This document shows, piece after piece, positions 1 to 9,500 of a DNA stretch of 64,000 nt. Position 1 is the first letter of the stretch. Each line of letters starts with the position of its first letter. The stretch lies in NCBI RefSeq assembly GCF_001426085.1, contig NZ_LMRR01000002.1, forward strand, positions 91,038 to 155,037, written 5' to 3'. Under the pieces are notes generated by a model. That model did not search any database and was not told the origin of the DNA. It saw only the letters and a program-made list of their open reading frames with translations. Position numbers and translations under genes: made by a program. Source of the stretch: Rhodococcus sp. Leaf278 (lineage in GTDB: Bacteria > Actinomycetota > Actinomycetes > Mycobacteriales > Mycobacteriaceae).

Positions 1-489
1 GATCAACGTAGTTCTGAACGAATACTTGAAGGGCGACTCGCTCGGGAGATCGATCTTCCGCGCGTGCGGACGGTGTGCCGGATCCTCGACAATCTCTCCG
101 ACGAGATCGTGCGCATGGTCGAGGACGAGATCGTCGAAGCCGCCCGCCGCACTCCGCCCGGTCCACTCGAGACGGAGATCTGGGACATCCTGCTACGCGT
201 CGCCCCCGAGGAAGCGGCAGCACTACGCGAGTTCGCGAAACGATTCAGGCACATCTCGTACAACCCGGCCGGTGAGTTGGCGCGGATCCGAGCAGAATTG
301 ACCGCCCCCGAGGCCGCGGCGGCGTGGCAGCTGCTCGAGGAGATGGCCGACACCCTCTGCCCGAAAGATCCCCGCGGTAAACAGGACCGGTTGTGTGATG
401 CGTTCATGGCGAGGATGCACGGTGAACCCCGCCTGGCATGCCTGTGCCAACGCGAGGACTGCCCGAACCCGATCGCCGGGTGCCGTTGA
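1..489 (+). CDS. DUF222 (13E12-type) N-terminal fragment, open at left edge
   Basis: The frame is open from the first base, so the true start lies outside the window. The visible 162 residues are helical and end in the Cys-containing segment (LACLCQREDCPNP) that usually closes the DUF222 domain of 13E12-repeat HNH proteins. The frame then stops at a TGA. The rest of the family architecture, including the HNH nuclease motif, continues in a different frame directly downstream. The two pieces therefore look like one gene broken by a frameshift near position 480. DUF222/HNH genes are numerous, mobile-like and often decayed in Rhodococcus and mycobacteria. Their cellular role is not established. 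Confidence 0.7.
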   Translation, partial: DQRSSERILEGRLAREIDLPRVRTVCRILDNLSDEIVRMVEDEIVEAARRTPPGPLETEIWDILLRVAPEEAAALREFAKRFRHISYNPAGELARIRAELTAPEAAAAWQLLEEMADTLCPKDPRGKQDRLCDAFMARMHGEPRLACLCQREDCPNPIAGCR

Positions 490-491
490 CG

Positions 492-2147
492 ATGATCACC
501 GTCGACATCGCCACCCTCATCGGACTACTCGCCAACCCGGCATACCTGGCCGGTCACGGTTCGATCGACCCGGATCTCGCGCGGGAGTTGGCGCGCAACA
601 GTCAATGGCAGATCCTGCTCACCGAGGCGGTCACTCTCGCGGAGAAGCTCGGACTGGCGGTGCAGAACCCGGAGACCGGGGAATGGGAACGACGCAGCGG
701 CGGCGAGAAAGCAGGGACGGCAACGGGATCCGATGCGGGATCCGCTGCGGGAACGGTGACGGATGAGGACACAGACACGCAAGCAGACACCGACGTGAAC
801 GCAGACGCAGACTCGGCAGATGCTGCTGATGATGTGGAAGGCGGGTCAGCGACGGATTCGGAGGCGAAGGCTGGTCCCTCGACCTCACCGACTTCGGCCA
901 GTGCACCCGCATCTGAACGTGCGCCGGAAAACACTCCGGCACCAGAGACGCCGGCAGACGAGATGGGCGAGACTGGCGGGCCTGAGGAGAACGAGAAGAC
1001 CGGCGAGGTCGACGAGACTGCCGGGTCCGAGGAGGACGACGAGTCCACACCCGTACCTGCGACCGACCCGTCGGCAACTCCCGAAACTGATGCCGCCGAG
1101 CCTGTCCGGAAGAACGCAGCAACACGTGCAGGGACACCGGTGACCGACCCGCAGGCGGACGCACCGTCCTCCACCGACCCCGAGGCAGCTACTCCCTCGG
1201 AAACCGCGCCAGCTTCAGGACTGTCTCCGGAACAGGCATCGCAGGCACCTGATATCGCATCGGACTGTGCGCAATCACGTTCGTCTGCAACACCATCCGG
1301 CCCCGCAGCCTCCGGCCAGAGACCAGCTGGCCTGGCACCACAAACAGGCCCGGCACCACCAACAGGCCCGGCATCAGGAACAGACCCGGTACCCGCAGCC
1401 GCAGCCGCCAGCGACGACCGGCACCCGCATCGACCGGGATCACTGGCCTCCGCTGCAGCGCTGTTCTGTACCCACACCCCCGTCGGCAAGGGCACACGGC
1501 ACAGCTCTGCCCTCGTCCTGCCCACCGCGAGTCGGCGCAACAACCCGGCCAGCCACACCACAGGCCACACGCCCGCAGCCCGCACACCCTCAGGTATTTA
1601 CCTCGGCAACGCCTCCCTCGCCGCTGCTCTCGAAGCAGCGATCGCCGCCGACCCCACCCTCGGCAAGACCGTCGCCCGCGATCCACTCACCGACCGAGCC
1701 CTCATCTACCGACCCGACGCCCTCACCACCGCCGCCGTCCGACTACGCGACCGACACTGCCGATTCCCCGGCTGCCAAAGACCAGCAGACCGCTGCCAAC
1801 TCGACCACATCACCCCGTTCGACCATGCCAACCCCCTCGGCGGCGGCTGGACCACCGTCAACAACCTCCAATGTCTCTGCGAGTTCCACCACACCGTCAA
1901 AACCGCCGGCTACTGGAGCGCCGTCATGCTCCCGGGCGGCGCGATCCTCTGGCGATCCACCTCCAAGACCACCCGAATCACACTGCCCGCCAATGGCACA
2001 GCCGTCCCCATCCTCGACAACGACCTGAGACCCCACATCCCCACCAAACCCAGACGATCCGGCATCATCGCCTACCGCCAGCAACCGGACAACCACGAGC
2101 AGGAATCAGAACCAACGATCGAAGACACCGAAGACCCGCCATTCTGA
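492..2147 (+). CDS. C-terminal half of DUF222/HNH endonuclease (frameshifted)
   Basis: This 551-residue frame overlaps the end of the preceding fragment and continues it in the -1 frame. If it is translated alone, ATG 492 is a plausible start; the frame itself is open further upstream. The first 60 residues resemble the middle of 13E12 proteins. Roughly residues 70-330 are low-complexity sequence rich in Asp, Glu, Ala, Thr and Pro. The C-terminus carries a clear HNH module: paired Cys near residues 423-428, an LDH core near 435, an Asn, and CxFHH near 463-467. The acidic/Pro-Thr insert is unusually long for the family. The nuclease motif is intact, but the gene is probably non-functional as a full-length protein unless the shift is a sequencing error or is bypassed. 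Confidence 0.7.
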   Translation: MITVDIATLIGLLANPAYLAGHGSIDPDLARELARNSQWQILLTEAVTLAEKLGLAVQNPETGEWERRSGGEKAGTATGSDAGSAAGTVTDEDTDTQADTDVNADADSADAADDVEGGSATDSEAKAGPSTSPTSASAPASERAPENTPAPETPADEMGETGGPEENEKTGEVDETAGSEEDDESTPVPATDPSATPETDAAEPVRKNAATRAGTPVTDPQADAPSSTDPEAATPSETAPASGLSPEQASQAPDIASDCAQSRSSATPSGPAASGQRPAGLAPQTGPAPPTGPASGTDPVPAAAAASDDRHPHRPGSLASAAALFCTHTPVGKGTRHSSALVLPTASRRNNPASHTTGHTPAARTPSGIYLGNASLAAALEAAIAADPTLGKTVARDPLTDRALIYRPDALTTAAVRLRDRHCRFPGCQRPADRCQLDHITPFDHANPLGGGWTTVNNLQCLCEFHHTVKTAGYWSAVMLPGGAILWRSTSKTTRITLPANGTAVPILDNDLRPHIPTKPRRSGIIAYRQQPDNHEQESEPTIEDTEDPPF

Positions 2148-2311
2148 TCAGTGACCCTCTGGAACGGCATCAGATCCAGCTTCCGGTGCTCGGCAGTATC
2201 GGGAGCGGAGGGAAGGGCCGAACACGAACGAATGTCGACCTTGGCCGCACACCGGGTGGATCTGCGCGGCCTGCGAAATCGTCATCATCCGTCGACCTGC
2301 ATACTCGAGAG

Positions 2312-3256
2312 ATGAGCTACTCACGTGCAACCGCTCGCCCGAGGGCGCTGTCGTTGCACGGCCGGATACGAGTGCTGACGATGAGTGTGGCGGCGCTCGC
2401 CGTAGCGGTGAGTGCTCTGGCGATCTATCTCGTCGCGGAACAGGCCCTTCGTTCGCAGGTCATCGACCGCGTCGGGCGAAACAGCGACGCCCTGATGGCC
2501 AGTGCAGCGTCGGGCGCTTCGCCCTACCTGTTCGGTTTTGCGACCGAAGATTCCACAGCGAAAGTCGCACTGGTCGCGACCGGCGGAGAATTGATGACCT
2601 CCTCGAACGGTGCCGATCCCTTCATGAACTCCGATGGCGTTCTGGATGCCCCCGAGAAGTCGGTCGTAGACGGCAGCGCGGATCGGTCGTTGCGCGAAGT
2701 ACGTGGCTATTACATATCCGCCCAGCGCACGGCCTCCGGGGAAACCATCATGGTGGCCGAATCGCTCAGTGGAGCATCACGCCTCCTTGCCAAACTCACT
2801 CTGGCTCTCGTCCTCGTCGGAGGATTCCTCGTCGCGCTTGCCGGCGTCGCCGGTACCGCGGTTGCCCGCACCGGCCTCAGACCCGTCACCCGCCTCCGCG
2901 CAGGCACCGAACGCGTTGCGAGGACCGGCGACTTCGAACCCATCGACGTCAACGGAGACGACGAACTCGCATCGCTCGCCAACAGCTTCAACGAGATGTT
3001 GGCGTCCCTGTCTCGGTCGCGGTCAAGGCAGGGACGGCTGATCGTCGACGCCGGTGCCGGTCTCATGGAGCCCCTGACAGCGCTGCGCACGAACATCGAC
3101 CTGCTGATGTCTCTCGACAGGCCCGACGCACCTAACATGCCCGAAGAAGAGCAAGATCGCTTACGGGTCGAGGTCATTGCCCAGATGGACGTGATCATCG
3201 GGTTGGTGCACGATCTCGTCGACCACGCCCGGGAACCCGCTCCGACACCGCACTGA
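2312..3256 (+). CDS. degenerate, truncated histidine-kinase-like membrane protein
   Basis: The 314 residues look like the N-terminal part of an MprB-type sensor kinase: a membrane segment at about 19-41, a roughly 120-residue outer domain, a second membrane segment at about 161-183, a HAMP domain at about 184-236, and a dimerisation (HisKA-like) helix at about 237-305. The phosphoacceptor position reads DAGAGLMEPLT where active kinases have DAGHELRTPLT, so His is Ala (residue 249) and the neighbouring Glu is Gly. The protein ends before any ATP-binding domain. It cannot be a conventional kinase. It may be a signalling scaffold, a decoy or a decaying gene. ATG 2312 was chosen because the membrane segment follows directly. 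The ribosome binding site is weak. No response regulator is adjacent. Confidence 0.75.
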   Translation: MSYSRATARPRALSLHGRIRVLTMSVAALAVAVSALAIYLVAEQALRSQVIDRVGRNSDALMASAASGASPYLFGFATEDSTAKVALVATGGELMTSSNGADPFMNSDGVLDAPEKSVVDGSADRSLREVRGYYISAQRTASGETIMVAESLSGASRLLAKLTLALVLVGGFLVALAGVAGTAVARTGLRPVTRLRAGTERVARTGDFEPIDVNGDDELASLANSFNEMLASLSRSRSRQGRLIVDAGAGLMEPLTALRTNIDLLMSLDRPDAPNMPEEEQDRLRVEVIAQMDVIIGLVHDLVDHAREPAPTPH

Positions 3257-3287
3257 CGATGGTGCGACCCAGCCGACATCGATCGCT

Positions 3288-4217
3288 TCAGGACGTCAAT
3301 CGCACTCCGGTCAGCTGTTCGGACGCTTCCCACAGTCGTCGCGCGTCGTCCATGTTGCGCAGAGGCTTCCAGAACCCGACCTCGGCCGGCGGCCCGCCGA
3401 TCAGCCGGGTAGGACCGACGAATTGATCACCGCGAGAGGCTGTACCTGCCGCCGCGATCACACCCGGTTGCGCGGCGCTGTCCACTGTTCCCGCAATGCC
3501 GACGCGGGCTAGTACACCGATGAGCCGTCGTCCCGCGGAGTCTTTCGGGCGCCCCAGACCCGGTTGCGCCGCAAGTAGATTGGTCGGTGAAATTCCCGGA
3601 TGGGCAATGTTGCTGGTGATTCCCCATCCACCGGCCCTGCTGCGTGAGTCGAGTTCCCGGGCGAACAAGGCCACCGCGAGCTTCGACTGGCTGTATGCCT
3701 TCATGACAGCGTAGGACCGCTCCCAGTTCAGGTCGTCCCAGTTGATGGTCCCCGATCGTGCGGCGATGCTCGTCTGATGAGTGACTCGCGCACCACCGGC
3801 CCGAAGAAGCGGCAGCAGAGCGAGGGTGAGTGCAAAATGACCGAGATGGTTGGTTCCGAACTGCAGCTCGAATCCGTCCTGAGTCACTTGACGCTCGGGT
3901 GGCTGCATGACTCCCGCATTGTTGACGAGCACGTCGATAGGCCGGCCGTCGGCGACGAGTTCGCTCGACAACGCTGCAACCGAATCCAGTGACGACAGGT
4001 CCAATTCGCGGGTGCTTACCTGTGCGCCGGGTACCGCAGCCCGGATGGACTCGGCTGCGCGCTTCCCTTTGGCGGCAGAGCGCACCGGCATGACGACCTC
4101 CGCTCCGGCGCGCGCGAGTTGCGTCGCGATGACCGTGCCGATCCCGTCGCTGGCTCCCGTAACGACGGCGCGCTTCCCGTTGAGGTCGGGGATGGATAGA
4201 TCTGCGATGCGGCCCAT
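3288..4217 (-). CDS. SDR family oxidoreductase (retinol dehydrogenase-like)
   Basis: A 309-residue short-chain dehydrogenase/reductase. The N-terminal cofactor loop TGASDGIG (about residues 20-27), the NNAG motif near 98, a catalytic Ser region (QTSIAARSG) and the YSQSK Tyr-Lys pair near 175 are all present, so an active NAD(P)-dependent dehydrogenase is expected. The [10 protein letters not shown] stretch is typical of the retinol-dehydrogenase/protochlorophyllide-reductase-like branch. The substrate cannot be inferred. It is convergent with the preceding kinase-like gene. Upstream lie a 16-bp tandem repeat and the 3' end of an MmyB-type regulator transcribed in the same direction, so that regulator may control it. 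Confidence 0.85.
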   Translation of the reverse strand: MGRIADLSIPDLNGKRAVVTGASDGIGTVIATQLARAGAEVVMPVRSAAKGKRAAESIRAAVPGAQVSTRELDLSSLDSVAALSSELVADGRPIDVLVNNAGVMQPPERQVTQDGFELQFGTNHLGHFALTLALLPLLRAGGARVTHQTSIAARSGTINWDDLNWERSYAVMKAYSQSKLAVALFARELDSRSRAGGWGITSNIAHPGISPTNLLAAQPGLGRPKDSAGRRLIGVLARVGIAGTVDSAAQPGVIAAAGTASRGDQFVGPTRLIGGPPAEVGFWKPLRNMDDARRLWEASEQLTGVRLTS

Positions 4218-4315
4218 TTCAAGCTCCTCGGGTGGTGGAGATCGTTCTGCGTGAACGTGCAGGTCCCATGTTCGACGGCGGTGTCGGGCTTATCCAGGAC
4301 TTCTCGATCCACTGA

Positions 4316-4347
4316 TACGACCGACACCGTGTACGACCGATACCGTG
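4316..4347. repeat. tandem 16-bp direct repeat upstream of SDR gene
   Basis: Two adjacent 16-bp units (4316-4331 and 4332-4347) read TACGACCGACACCGTG and TACGACCGATACCGTG and differ at one base. They lie about 100 bp upstream of the SDR gene and just past the 3' end of the MmyB-type regulator. A two-site operator is the likely explanation. Confidence 0.6.
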
Positions 4348-4349
4348 GA

Positions 4350-5189
4350 TCAGGTCAGGACCTGGGTTCCCACCACCGCGAGCAGTTCCAGTTTGGCGTA
4401 GCTCTCGCTACCGGGGACCGCCGTGTACACCAGAAGACGATGCGCCTGCTCCGGATCGAGAAGGGTCTGGCAATTCAAGTGCAGCATGCCTACCGTCGGG
4501 TGTAGGAAGCGTTTGGTCTCGGGTGGGCGCACCCCCACTTCACGCTTCTCCCACAGGGTTCGGAATTCCTCGCTGACCTCCTGCAGCTCGGCCGACAGTC
4601 GGGCTGCGGTCGACTCAGGTCCGCGAAGTGTGACGATCTCACGCAGCCCCGACGCGTACACCCTGGACAGCGCCTCCCGCTCTTCTGGTGGGTACGTCTG
4701 TCGGACAGCTCGGTCGGTGAACCAGCGATATCCCAGACTCCGGTTCGGCCCGGTTCGCAACGACGCATCCCCGGTCAATGCAGCGCCCAGCGGCGACTGG
4801 CGCAGAGTTTCACCGAGCTCGGACACGATCTCGGCGGGGGTGTCGTTCAGTCGGTCCAAGATCCGCAGCAATCCGGGGCTGATGTGGTCGCTCGACGCTC
4901 CGCGTGCTGGAGGAGCGTGCCCGGCGAGGCGGAACACGTGATCACGCTCGTCCAGCGACAGATGCAAACCCTGCGCGATCGACGCAATCATCTGCTCCGA
5001 CGGAGCAGGACCGGACCCACGTTCGAGCCGGGCGTAGTAGTCGGTGGACATGTGGCAGAGTTCGGCGACCTCCTCGCGCCGAAGGCCCCGCGTTCGCCGG
5101 CGCTGCCCACGCGGAAGGCCGGTGTCCTCGGGCTGCAACGACTCACGACGCTGCCGTAGAAAAGCGGCCAGCTCCGGCCGATCGATCAC
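4350..5189 (-). CDS. XRE-type regulator with MmyB-like ligand-binding domain
   Basis: A 279-residue regulator. An N-terminal helix-turn-helix (about residues 30-85, containing RGLRREEVAELCHMSTDYYARLERG) is followed by the MmyB-like PAS-fold ligand-binding domain (about 105-270, with the family's RWFTDRAVRQTYPPEERE and HPTVGMLHL stretches). Such regulators often control a neighbouring short-chain dehydrogenase, and here SDR genes flank it on both sides. The 73-bp gap to the divergent SDR gene is the probable shared control region. The start is GTG, preceded by a strong GGAAGGAGG site. Confidence 0.87.
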   Translation of the reverse strand: MIDRPELAAFLRQRRESLQPEDTGLPRGQRRRTRGLRREEVAELCHMSTDYYARLERGSGPAPSEQMIASIAQGLHLSLDERDHVFRLAGHAPPARGASSDHISPGLLRILDRLNDTPAEIVSELGETLRQSPLGAALTGDASLRTGPNRSLGYRWFTDRAVRQTYPPEEREALSRVYASGLREIVTLRGPESTAARLSAELQEVSEEFRTLWEKREVGVRPPETKRFLHPTVGMLHLNCQTLLDPEQAHRLLVYTAVPGSESYAKLELLAVVGTQVLT

Positions 5190-5262
5190 CGCAGCCTCCT
5201 TCCGTCGAATGCGATCGCTGCTGCTGCAATTGTGCCCTCTCCGCGGTGGCTATTGTCGAACG

Positions 5263-5988
5263 ATGAGCGCTCCCTTGACCATCGTCACCGGTGGCAGCCG
5301 CGGCATCGGTGCTGCGATATCCCGACGACTGGTCGCAGACGGGCACCATGTGGTGATCGGTTACCGCTCCGGTGCCGCCGCCGCGGAAGCGTTGGCCACG
5401 GAATTGTCGGCATCCGGGCGAACGGTGATCGCCGTGCGCGCCGACACCACCGACGAGCAAGCGGTGATCGATCTGTTCACAGCGGCCGCAGAGATCGGCT
5501 CGGTCACCGGTGTGGTGAACAACGCCGGTTCGGCACGCGCCGTCGGGATGCTGGCGGACAACGACATCGAGACCATCAGAGCAGACCTCGACGTCAATCT
5601 GGTCGGCGTCCTCACCTGCTGCAAATATGCGATCGCAGCGATGGCCGAATCGGGCGGAGCAATCGTCAACATCTCCTCCGCTGCCGCCACCCTCGGTAGC
5701 CCCGGAATGTACGTGCACTACGCGGCCGCCAAGGCTGCGGTCGATACACTGACCATCGGTCTGTCCAAAGAGGTTGCTGCGCAGAATATTCGCGTCAACG
5801 CCGTTGCACCGGGCGTCATCGAGACCGACTTCCACCGAGATCGGCAGCGGCCGCAGAAGATGGCGTCGAGCATCCCGCTCGGCCGCCCCGGTGTGCCGGA
5901 CGAGATCGCGGGTGCGGTGTCGTGGTTGCTCTCCGACGATGCGCGGTACGCCACCGGAACCGTCATCAGGGTGGCCGGCGGTATGTGA
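5263..5988 (+). CDS. SDR family oxidoreductase, FabG-like
   Basis: A 241-residue classical SDR. TGGSRGIG cofactor loop near residue 9, NNAG near 84, catalytic Ser in NISSAAA, YAAAK Tyr/Lys near 153, and the C-terminal PLGRPGVPDEIAG and GTVIRVAGG segments of 3-oxoacyl-ACP-reductase-like enzymes. It is expected to reduce a keto group or oxidise an alcohol with NAD(P)H; the substrate is unknown. The frame is open upstream, but ATG 5263 gives the standard N-terminus. It is divergent from the MmyB-type regulator, which is its likely controller. Confidence 0.87.
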   Translation: MSAPLTIVTGGSRGIGAAISRRLVADGHHVVIGYRSGAAAAEALATELSASGRTVIAVRADTTDEQAVIDLFTAAAEIGSVTGVVNNAGSARAVGMLADNDIETIRADLDVNLVGVLTCCKYAIAAMAESGGAIVNISSAAATLGSPGMYVHYAAAKAAVDTLTIGLSKEVAAQNIRVNAVAPGVIETDFHRDRQRPQKMASSIPLGRPGVPDEIAGAVSWLLSDDARYATGTVIRVAGGM

Positions 5989-6003
5989 ACGCCTCGGCTG
6001 CCA

Positions 6004-6519
6004 CTAACGAGGTGCGATGCGGTGCAGTTCGACTTCGTCGAGCTCTCCGTTCTCGGCGACAGCCGTCATGTATGTGCAGAACGGTTGTCGACGCCGGTCC
6101 GTCGGAGATCCTGGGTTGAGCAGCCGTAAACCGTTGTCCGCGAATGTGTCCCATGGTATGTGGCTGTGCCCGAACACAAGAACGTCCGTCTCCGGGTATG
6201 CCGCCGCCATGCGTCGTTCACGGCCCGTCGCGGCACCGGTCTCGTGCACAACTGTGACGCGAACCCCGCCGAGCGAGACGTCGGCGCGTTCGGGCATCAG
6301 AGCCCGTAAGTCGTCGCCGTCGTTGTTTCCCCAGCACGCGACCAGACGACGTGCCCGCTGTGACAGCGCTTCGAACGATGCAAGGTCCACCCAATCACCC
6401 GCATGAATCACGACATCTGCGTCGTCGACGGCCGCCCACACCTCGTCGGGCAGGTCGCGAGCACGCTTGGGGAGATGAGTGTCGGCAATCAGCAGCAGCT
6501 TCACCACTCGATTGTGCAC
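6004..6519 (-). CDS. YfcE/MJ0936-type metallophosphoesterase
   Basis: A 171-residue calcineurin-like phosphoesterase. The metal-binding motifs occur in order: ADTHLPKR (D-x-H), HAGDW (GD), GNNDGD (GNxD), then H in VVHET and GHSHIPWD (GHTH-like). Small proteins of this class cleave phosphodiesters or phosphomonoesters with two divalent metals; the physiological substrate is unknown. The start is GTG at 6519, with further GTG codons a few residues in that would also keep the fold. It lies 18 bp downstream of dnaE2 on the same strand and could be cotranscribed with it. Confidence 0.82.
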   Translation of the reverse strand: MHNRVVKLLLIADTHLPKRARDLPDEVWAAVDDADVVIHAGDWVDLASFEALSQRARRLVACWGNNDGDDLRALMPERADVSLGGVRVTVVHETGAATGRERRMAAAYPETDVLVFGHSHIPWDTFADNGLRLLNPGSPTDRRRQPFCTYMTAVAENGELDEVELHRIAPR

Positions 6520-6537
6520 GCGAGCGGTGTGGCCCGG

Positions 6538-9500
6538 TCAGCGAAAGTCCCTCGACCTGGATGCCACTCGCAGATCCATCAGTTGCAGATGGTCTGCCAC
6601 CACGGTCACCGCGCCCTCTGCGTTCTGTACCTTGCCGCGAATCAGCAACGCCGGGGCGGTGATCGCCAGCTTGCGGTACTTGGCCCACAATCCGACCGAG
6701 CACACCACGTTGACCATGCCGGTCTCGTCCTCGAGGTTGATGAACGTGACACCTCCCGCCGTGGCCGGCCGCTGGCGATGCGTCACCGCACCGCCGACGA
6801 GGACTCTGTCTCCGTCCGGGATCTGCAGCAACCGATTCGCGGGAACCACCCCGAGAGATTCGAGCCGATCTCGAAAGAACTGGGTGGGATAGGAATTGGG
6901 CGAGACCCCGGTTGCCCAGACATCGGCCGACGCCAGATCGAGGTCCGTCATACCCGGTAGCGCAGGCGCTTTCGTCGACGCACCGATGCCGGGGAGCAGG
7001 CCTGGGCGCTCCCCCGCCGCCGCGCCGGCAGCCCACAATGCCTCTCGACGCGTGATTCCAAAACACCCCAGGGCGCCGGACGTGGCGAGGGATTCCGCCT
7101 GCGCAACCGACAGTTCGACGCGACCCGTCAGATCCAGAAACGAGGAGTACGGCCCCTGTGAGTCTCGCGCATCGACGATCTTCTGAGCCAGTGCGGTACC
7201 GATGAACTTCACATCGGCCAACCCCATGCGAATCTCGAGGCCGTCTCCCTCGAGATTCGCATGGCCGAGACTGGCGTTCACGTCGGCACCGTGCACCAGC
7301 ACCCCGTGCCGCCTGGCATCGGCGACCAAAGATTGAGGTGAGTAGAAGCCCATCGGCTGGGCACGCAACAAGCCTGCGCAGAAAGCCGCCGGATGATGCA
7401 ACTTGAACCACGACGAATAGAAGACCAACGAGGCGAAGCTCTGCGAATGACTCTCGGGGAAGCCGAAATTGGCGAATGCCGACAGCTTTTCGTAGATGCG
7501 GTCGGCTGCCTCACCGGTGATTCCGTGCAGATCGCGCATCCCGTCGTAGAATCGCCCGCGCAGCAGCTCCATCTTCTCCGGTGATCGCTTCGATCCCATG
7601 GCGCGACGCAATTGGTCGGCGTCGGCGGCACTGAAACCGGCGACATCGATGGCCATCTGCATCAGCTGTTCCTGGAACAGTGGTACGCCGAGAGTTCGAT
7701 CGAGCGCCTTCTTGAGCGACGGGTGCTCGAAGATCACCGGCTCGAGTCCGTTGCGACGCTTGATGTACGGATGCACCGAACCACCCTGAATCGGACCGGG
7801 ACGAATCAGGGCGACCTCGACCACCAGATCGTAGAAGTTACGCGGCTTGAGCCGCGGCAGAGTAGCCATCTGCGCACGTGACTCGACCTGGAACACGCCC
7901 ACCGAATCGGCTCGTTGAAGCATCTCGTACACCTCGGGCTCGGACAGGTCGATCGAGGCGAGGTCGATGTCGATGCCCTTGTGCTCGGCGATCAGGTCCA
8001 TCATGTAGTGCAGCGCCGACAGCATGCCGAGCCCGAGCATGTCGAACTTCACCAAACCCACTGCGGCACAATCGTCCTTGTCCCACTGCAGCACACTGCG
8101 ATTCTCCATCGTCGCCCACTCCACCGGGCAGACGTCTGCGATCGGCCGATCGCAGATCACCATGCCGCCGGAGTGAATGCCGAGGTGCCGCGGGAACCCC
8201 TCGATCTGCCGCGCGAGTTGGAGGACGGACTCGGGAATACCGTCACCTTCCTGATCACCGATTCCGGACCAGCGGGTGATCTGCTTGCTCCACGCGTCCT
8301 GTTGCCCCTGCGAGAAGCCGAGCGCACGGGCCATGTCTCGTACCGAGGACTTGCCGCGGTAGGTGATGACGTTCGCCACCTGAGCGGCATGGGTGCGGCC
8401 GTACTTGGCGTAGACGTGCTGGATCGCCTCCTCGCGGCGATCCGATTCGATGTCGATGTCGATGTCGGGTGGTCCGTCGCGTTCGGGTGCGAGGAACCTC
8501 TCGAACAGCAGCTTGTTGGCCACCGGATCGACGTTGGTGATACCGATGGCATAGCAGACAGCGGAGTTCGCCGCCGAACCTCTTCCCTGACAGAGGATGT
8601 CGTGTGTCTTGCAGAAATCGACGATGTCGTGGACCACCAGGAAATAACCGGGGAACTCGAGCCGCTCGATGATGTCGAGCTCGTATTCGAGCTGGGAGTA
8701 CGCCGCCGGATTCGCCGATTGCGGGCCATAGCGTCGGGCCGCGCCCTCGAACGTGAGTCGCCGCAGATAACTGATCTCGGTGTATCCGTCGGGCACCTCG
8801 AACGGCGGCAGGCGCGGCGCGATCAGTTTCAGATCGAACGAGCACTCACGACCGAGTTCGACGGCACCGCGCACCGCGCCCGGATAGTGCGCGAACAATT
8901 CGGCCATCTCCGCCCCGGACCGAAGATGTGCGCCGCCTGTCGGTGCCATCCAACCGGCGGCTTCGTCCAAGCTGCTGCGTGCACGTACCGCGGCCATCGC
9001 CATGGCCAACCTTCTACTGCGCGGACTCGCGTAGTGCGCGGCCGTGGTCGCGATCATCGGAAGGCTGTATTTACGAGCCAGAGTCGCGAGCGCATCGTTG
9101 CGCTCGTCGTCGTCCGCAATTCCGTGCCGGGTGAGTTCGACGGTCACGCGGTCGGGACCGAAGCGGTCGACGAGAGTGCGCAGCGCGGCCTCGGCTGCCT
9201 CCGGACCACCGCGCGCGAGTGCCTGCCGAACATGACCCTTCCGACAACCGGTGAGAATCTGCCAGTGACCGCCCGCAGCGTCGGTGAGCTCGTCGATGTC
9301 GTACTGCGGCTTGCCCTTCACCCCGCCGGCGAGGTGCGCGGCCGCGATCCGACGCGAGAGCCGTCGATACCCCTCTTGCCCGCGGGCGAGCACCAGTAGA
9401 TGAGTGCCGTCGGGGTCGGTCGCTCCGGCCCTCGATCGATCGCTGTCGAGTGATAGTTCGGCACCGAACACGGTTCCGATGCCGAGGGCTCTGGCCGCCT

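Noticed and set aside
485-492. Programmed -1 frameshift in the DUF222/HNH gene
   Set aside because: No X-XXY-YYZ slippery heptamer or downstream stem is evident at the junction.
7915-9399. A 494-codon plus-strand frame inside dnaE2
   Set aside because: Antisense shadow of the polymerase; composition follows dnaE2 codon bias and no motif is seen.
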